A stretch of DNA of 19,195 nt, taken from positions 18,324 to 37,518 of the forward strand of contig DGKK01000037.1 in assembly GCA_002387725.1 (NCBI GenBank), given 5' to 3'. A program made the position numbers and the translations under genes. Shown here one piece after another: positions 14,767 to 19,195 of this stretch. This DNA comes from Nitrospirae bacterium UBA4572 (GTDB lineage Bacteria > Nitrospirota > Leptospirillia > Leptospirillales > Leptospirillaceae). Within the stretch, counting starts at the first letter, position 1; each line of letters starts with the position of its first letter. The notes below the pieces were generated by a model. That model was not told the origin of the DNA and searched no databases. It saw only the letters and a list, made by a program, of their open reading frames with translations.

Positions 14767-17700
14767 ATGGAGAGCGACTCGACCGGTTCTTCGCGAGATG
14801 AGGGAGACATTCAGGACTGGCTCCCTCGCATTCTCGAGATGGCAACCGATGCCATCTACATCACCGACGAAAAGGGTCTCCTGATCTTTTCCAGCCCCAC
14901 CCTTGCCGACTCACTGGGCTATCGTGTCGGGGAGCTCCTCCGGCGCCCGATCTCTCTGTGGCAACCGGAATGGGAAGGAGACAGCCTGATCCGGCATATC
15001 GAAGAGATCCTTGCGCTCCCGCCCGACACGACTTTAACCGTCGAAAGCTGGCATCAAAAACGGGACGGGACGGTTGTCCCCGTCGAGATCCGCTCCCGTC
15101 CCTTCATCAAGAACGGCACCCCCTATGCTCTCCATTGCGCCCGAGACATCAGCCGCCGGAAAGCCGCCGATCGGGATCGAAAGACCCTGTCCGAGTACAA
15201 CCGGCTCCTGATCGAGGCAAACCGGACCCTTCTGGCCGCCTCTGACGAGGCCTCCCTTTATGACGCCCTCTGTCGTCTGGCCTCTTCCCTTGAAGGCATC
15301 GCCCTGGCCTGGATTGGTCATCCCGGAGAGGAGGGATATTTTCACATTCTTGCCTCAAACGGGGAGGCCGGATGGCTCGACTTGGTCCAGATTCCATCGA
15401 GCCCGGAAATCACCGGCATCACGAGCGCCCCCTATCTGGCATGGAAAAGCGGGGAGCCGGTGTTCAACCTTACTTTCGACGAAACCCTGGCGGATGATCC
15501 TTCACCCTTTTCCCGCAAGGTTCAGGAGGCCATCGGACTCTTCGGATTCAAGAGCCTGGCCGCCATTCCCATCACGGGACGGGAGGGGGAGCGTCTCGTT
15601 CTCACCCTCTATCATCTCGTTCCAAAAGCCTTCGATCCTCCCCTTCAGGACGTCCTCTCGGAGCTTTCCCGGGATCTCTCCCGGGGGCTCGAACGACTCC
15701 AGATCCTCCGAAGCCGCCAGGAGGCTCTGGCCTTCAAGAAGGCCCTTCTCGACAACGCCCTCTCCGGAATTCTCCTCGTCCGGGACCGAACCATCGTCAC
15801 GGTGAACGCCCACATGATCAAGATGTTCGGATACGAGCGCCCCGAGGAGCTCGAGGGACAATCGGTCAGATGCCTCTACCTCGACAATGACGAGTTCCTT
15901 CGGGTCGGAAAGCTCCTCTACCCGGCAGTTTTTCATGAGGGACGGGTCCTGGTGACCGATGTTCGGGGAAGAAAAAAGACAGGAGAAGCTCTTTGGGCTG
16001 ATTTCTCCATCGCAACGGCGAGAGTCGGGGGCGAAGAAATCCTCGTGGCCACCATCTACGACACCACAGACCGGCATCTTCATGCCAGGGCCCTCGAACG
16101 ACTCGCCGCAGTCAATGCGCTCCATGCCCGGGCCAATGTCATCCTGTCGACGGTGGAGGATGAGAAGCGCCTTCTCATGGATCTTTGCAATCTCGCCATC
16201 ACCCAGTCAGGAGTCGTGCTCTCCTGGGTCGGCCAACCCGACCCCCACGGCGAGATCGAATTCCTGGCCGCCGCGGGAGCGACCGACTTTCTTCGGGAAG
16301 CCCGCATTTCCATCCAGCCCGACTCCCCCAACGGACAGGGACCGACAGGTCGGGCCTTCCGGGAAGGCCGAGCCATCTTTGAATCGTCATTTTCCTTCCC
16401 ACCCGGACCAGCCCCCTGGAAGGAGACGGCCCGGAGGTACGGCCTTGAAAGCCTTGCCGTCCTTCCTGTTTTCCATAAGGGACGCCTCTGGGGGCTCTTT
16501 GCCCTTTACTACGGCGAACGGCAGGAGTTCGAGGCGCCGGTCCAAAGCGTCCTGGAAGAGTTGGCCCAGAGCCTCTCCCGCGGTCTCGACCGGCTCGATC
16601 TCAAGGCGGTCGAGAGGCGAACCAGTGCCCTCAATGCCGCCATCCTTGATGCCTCCTCATTGGGCATCATCCTGACCAAAGGATCGGTTGTCCGCTTTGC
16701 CAACAACCGCATGGAAGAGCTTCTCCACCGTTTCGGCCCCTTCGAAGGACGGAGTCTTCTCGAAATCCTGGGGGATCCGGCCGAACCTTCCGGACTCGAG
16801 ACACGCATTCTCGTCCCCTCCCGAGACCATGAACGTCTCACCCTGGAGATTCCTCTCGACCTTCCCGAAACCGGAGAGCCGAGGTGGCTCGAGATGACTG
16901 GGATTCCCTTTGAGCAGGAAGGATTCGATACCCTCTGGACCATCTCCGACATCACCCTCAGAAAGAAGGCCCGGGAGGGGGAGACCCTTCTTGCCCGGGC
17001 TCTTGTGGCCGTCCACGAGGGGGTCATCATCACCGACAGCCAGCGCCGGATCATCTACACCAACGAGGCATTCACGACCATTACGGGGTACCGCCATGAT
17101 GAGGTCGTGGGGCGGGACTGCCGACTTCTCCAGGGGGAGGGCAGTGATCGGGAGACCGTGGACGAGATCCGGCAGGCCCTCGACTCCGGACAGAGCTATC
17201 GGGGACAAATCCTGAACTACCGAAAGGACGGCTCGACCTTCTGGAATCTGCTCACCCTCTCTCCCGTCAGGAACTCCGAGGGAGCCATCACCCACTTCGT
17301 CGGGGTCCTGAATGACATCAGCGAATTCCGGGAGCTTCTGGCGCAAAACAGCCGCCTGACCTTTTCGGTCCAGCACGACCCCCTGACGGGACTTCTCAAC
17401 CGCGCGGCCCTCGAGGACCACCTTCTGCGGCTTGTGGCCCGCAAGAATCGCCAAGGGGGCGGTTTCATCGTGGGGATCCTCGACCTTGACGATTTCAAGC
17501 CCGTCAACGACACCTTTGGACATTCCGCCGGCGACACTCTTTTGCAGGAGCTTGCCCGAAGACTTTCCGACACCATCCGGAGCCATGATTTCATCGCCCG
17601 GCTGGGGGGAGACGAGTTTGCCCTCGTGATCGAAGACATCGTCAATCCAACCACTCCCGAATTTCATGCCTTCCTCGACCGGCTTCGCCAAACCATCGAG

Positions 17701-18831
17701 AACCCTTTCGAGATCCTGCCTGGACGGATGACCCATATGGGGCTCAGCCTAGGAGTTGCCTTCTATCCCTCCGACGCCCTTGACCCCGAGATGCTCCTCC
17801 GGGAGGCCGACCGGGCCCTGTGCCATATCAAGGAAAAAAAACTGGCGCGGGAAAAATGGTGGCACCTCGCGGGCGATCCCGATGTGGGATCCTCCTCCCG
17901 AGAAATCGATGCCTATGATGATCAGGCGAAGGCTCTCCTCGAAAAATACGCCGAGTCCATCGACCCCGCTGTCGAACAATTTGTAGAGGCATTCTACGGG
18001 AAGCTTGACGGGCTGCCAGAATCCCGCACCATTTTGGAGACTCTGGGAGAGGAGGGGCGACGGATTTTAGCGCTTCGTCAGTGCGAGCATCTCCGGTTTC
18101 TGCTCTCGCCCCGGACAGAACGGGAGGCCATCCTCTCCCGGGCAAAAATTGTGGGACAAATACATTGCCTTTCAGGGATCTCGAACAGCCTTCTCGTCGC
18201 TGGCATGAACCTCTACCGCAAGCTTCTCGCCAGCCAGATCCATCGGGGGATTGTTCCCGACAGGGATCGAACTAAAATTCTAGCCATCGCCGACCAGCGC
18301 ATCGAAGATCACATCCGGATGGAGCTTGAATCCGAGATTGCAACAATCGGCCGCTATATGGAAGCGACCCTTGCCGAGCTTCCCATGAAGCCCGCGCAGG
18401 ATGCCTGCCCCGAAGTCGATCTTCTACAGAGCCTTCCGGGAGTCCTCGGAATCTTTTATCTTTCCTTGCCTCCACAATCCCGGAGAGGAGTCATCCTGGC
18501 GTCATCGGGACATCAGAGAGAGACCCTTGCCTCGCTTTTTGAAGAGGCATACGACAGAGAAACCCTTCAGGAAATCTCAACCTTAAGGACCCGATCCTTG
18601 CAAAATCCTGAGCTCCCCCAATCCTTTCGGAGACTGGCACAGACGAACGTCCGATCCATCCTGGAAATTCCCGTGAGGCATTCCCATGGAAGAGAAAGGA
18701 ACCCCGCCGGATCTTCCGGGCCGTATGACCACTGGCTCGTGGTGGCGGGAGAGCATATTCACCAGTTCAACAGCTCCTGGGCCCGCCAGTTTGCCCATAC
18801 CCTCAGGCAAAAGATCGAAAAGCGCCTTTAG
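14767..18831 (+). CDS. Multi-sensor diguanylate cyclase: PAS/GAF array, LOV-like PAS, GGDEF, C-terminal globin
   Basis: A 1354-residue soluble enzyme predicted to make c-di-GMP from two GTP. Domains: PAS 17-131, GAF 146-312, PAS 321-436, GAF 446-612, PAS 620-731, LOV-like PAS 739-854, GGDEF 870-1026, globin-like sensor 1051-1201, GAF-like tail about 1214-1354. GGDEF is intact at 947-951, with the RxxD product-inhibition site RSHD at 938-941. The LOV-like PAS has GRDCRLLQG (782-790) with the photoactive-type C785. The globin has Y1077 and H1133 in the places of the distal tyrosine and proximal histidine of E. coli DosC. The ATG at 14767 was chosen because TGGAGG (14753-14758) lies eight bases upstream; an in-frame ATG at 14725 lacks a suitable site. 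It is transcribed divergently from the cupin/GGDEF-EAL operon. Ligands for the GAF and other PAS domains are unknown. Confidence 0.92.
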   Translation: MESDSTGSSRDEGDIQDWLPRILEMATDAIYITDEKGLLIFSSPTLADSLGYRVGELLRRPISLWQPEWEGDSLIRHIEEILALPPDTTLTVESWHQKRDGTVVPVEIRSRPFIKNGTPYALHCARDISRRKAADRDRKTLSEYNRLLIEANRTLLAASDEASLYDALCRLASSLEGIALAWIGHPGEEGYFHILASNGEAGWLDLVQIPSSPEITGITSAPYLAWKSGEPVFNLTFDETLADDPSPFSRKVQEAIGLFGFKSLAAIPITGREGERLVLTLYHLVPKAFDPPLQDVLSELSRDLSRGLERLQILRSRQEALAFKKALLDNALSGILLVRDRTIVTVNAHMIKMFGYERPEELEGQSVRCLYLDNDEFLRVGKLLYPAVFHEGRVLVTDVRGRKKTGEALWADFSIATARVGGEEILVATIYDTTDRHLHARALERLAAVNALHARANVILSTVEDEKRLLMDLCNLAITQSGVVLSWVGQPDPHGEIEFLAAAGATDFLREARISIQPDSPNGQGPTGRAFREGRAIFESSFSFPPGPAPWKETARRYGLESLAVLPVFHKGRLWGLFALYYGERQEFEAPVQSVLEELAQSLSRGLDRLDLKAVERRTSALNAAILDASSLGIILTKGSVVRFANNRMEELLHRFGPFEGRSLLEILGDPAEPSGLETRILVPSRDHERLTLEIPLDLPETGEPRWLEMTGIPFEQEGFDTLWTISDITLRKKAREGETLLARALVAVHEGVIITDSQRRIIYTNEAFTTITGYRHDEVVGRDCRLLQGEGSDRETVDEIRQALDSGQSYRGQILNYRKDGSTFWNLLTLSPVRNSEGAITHFVGVLNDISEFRELLAQNSRLTFSVQHDPLTGLLNRAALEDHLLRLVARKNRQGGGFIVGILDLDDFKPVNDTFGHSAGDTLLQELARRLSDTIRSHDFIARLGGDEFALVIEDIVNPTTPEFHAFLDRLRQTIENPFEILPGRMTHMGLSLGVAFYPSDALDPEMLLREADRALCHIKEKKLAREKWWHLAGDPDVGSSSREIDAYDDQAKALLEKYAESIDPAVEQFVEAFYGKLDGLPESRTILETLGEEGRRILALRQCEHLRFLLSPRTEREAILSRAKIVGQIHCLSGISNSLLVAGMNLYRKLLASQIHRGIVPDRDRTKILAIADQRIEDHIRMELESEIATIGRYMEATLAELPMKPAQDACPEVDLLQSLPGVLGIFYLSLPPQSRRGVILASSGHQRETLASLFEEAYDRETLQEISTLRTRSLQNPELPQSFRRLAQTNVRSILEIPVRHSHGRERNPAGSSGPYDHWLVVAGEHIHQFNSSWARQFAHTLRQKIEKRL

Positions 18832-19143
18832 TGACCGGCAGAGAATCTCTGGAGGTCCCCGGAAACACAGAACTTACCGGACACAACTCCACAACGGGAG
18901 GAGGGCCATACACATCCAACCGGTGGTGGATATTAAAAACAAGCCCTGAAAGTCAAAAAAAGAAAAGAGCTTTTGTCTGCATGGCAAAACCGGTCAGGAC
19001 AAAAGGAGAGCGAGTGGCATCATAATGACGTGGGGAGAAGGAAATTGGTCAGGAAGTCCCTGCCTAAAATCACCTTGTAGGGGTCGCCACCAGGTTAAGT
19101 TTTGGGAAGGAAAATTAAAAATTCATTTCAGCAAGGGAAAATA
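18832..19143. other. Intergenic spacer without a convincing gene
   Basis: These 312 bases separate the cyclase stop from the tRNA. Composition shifts to A-rich, most clearly from about 18930 onward. I see a short CAGAG/CTCTG stem (18839-18851) just after the stop, a GGTCAGGA direct repeat (18992-18999 and 19049-19056) and a bulged GG(T)CAGG/CCTGCC stem (19049-19066). None has a T-tract or good terminator geometry. Open frames here are short, lack ribosome binding sites and show no recognisable protein. Confidence 0.6.
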
Positions 19144-19195
19144 TGGCGCGCCTGGAGAGATTTGAACTCCCGACACTCGGAACCGGAATCCGATG
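19144..19195 (-). tRNA. tRNA-Arg (anticodon CCG), 3' part; 5' part beyond the window
   Basis: Read on the minus strand, the last 52 bases end in an encoded CCA (19146-19144). A T arm is present: GGGAG, loop TTCAAAT, CTCTC. The anticodon arm is TCGGA, loop TTCCGGT, TCCGA, with five perfect pairs. The anticodon CCG (19186-19184) has U33 before it and G37 after it, and reads arginine codon CGG. The variable region is the normal five bases (GTGTC). The D arm and the 5' acceptor strand lie past the window edge, so the acceptor stem cannot be checked. Confidence 0.93.

Noticed and set aside
18950..18985. AAAAG-CT-CTTTT followed by a T-run on the minus strand as a terminator for the tRNA
   Set aside because: The stem is short, entirely A/T apart from one pair, with a two-base loop that cannot form; it lies about 160 bases past the tRNA.
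19020..19094. Minus-strand open stretch whose translation (VILGRDFLTNF) resembles the tail of retroviral-type aspartyl proteases
   Set aside because: Only about 23 codons bounded by stops on both sides, with no start codon or ribosome binding site and no catalytic DTG triad; chance similarity cannot be excluded.
1..19195. CRISPR arrays, insertion sequences, phage genes
   Set aside because: No regularly spaced repeats, transposase or phage-like proteins were seen on either strand.

Overview
The window is a dense, GC-rich bacterial chromosome segment (roughly 60% G+C by eye). It carries eleven protein genes, the first cut by the left edge, and the 3' part of one tRNA gene at the right edge. 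The organism is Gram-negative in style: there is a probable exported or lipid-anchored protein, large cyclic-di-GMP proteins and no mobile elements. Gene content and codon use remind me of acidophilic, chemolithotrophic Nitrospirota such as Leptospirillum, but that is an impression and not a demonstrated assignment.

Block 1 (1-6633, plus strand) looks like one operon. The order is transketolase (3' part), transaldolase, glucose-6-phosphate dehydrogenase, an unrecognised exported protein with an LPP20-like N-terminal region, and an FAD-dependent monooxygenase of the UbiH/PHBH type. Gaps are 33, 58, 7 and -11 nt. The first three are pentose-phosphate enzymes supplying NADPH, ribose-5-phosphate and erythrose-4-phosphate. 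No 6-phosphogluconolactonase or 6-phosphogluconate dehydrogenase is visible. A strong hairpin lies between tal and zwf.

Block 2 (6755-10563, plus strand) has its own candidate promoter. It encodes a CLC anion channel/transporter with C-terminal CBS domains, a multi-spanning MgtC/DUF4010 membrane protein overlapping it, and a small FAD/NAD(P)-binding oxidoreductase of the ferredoxin-reductase type.

Block 3 (10598-18831) is a cyclic-di-GMP signalling locus arranged around a divergent promoter region (about 14502-14766). Leftward, a tandem ChrR-type cupin protein is followed 25 nt later by a 1072-residue GAF-GAF-GAF-GGDEF-EAL protein ending in a CZB-like zinc-site remnant. Rightward, after a roughly 145-nt leader with two clear hairpins, lies a 1354-residue diguanylate cyclase. 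Its order is PAS-GAF-PAS-GAF-PAS-PAS(LOV-like)-GGDEF-globin-(GAF-like). It has an intact GGDEF motif, an RxxD inhibitory site, a LOV-type cysteine and a globin-sensor histidine/tyrosine pair placed after the catalytic domain, opposite to the usual order. This locus, with light/redox-like, oxygen-like and metal-like sensing modules on opposing c-di-GMP enzymes, is the most interesting part of the window.

The right end (18832-19143) is a comparatively A-rich spacer with no convincing gene. It is followed by the 3' part of a tRNA-Arg(CCG) on the minus strand.
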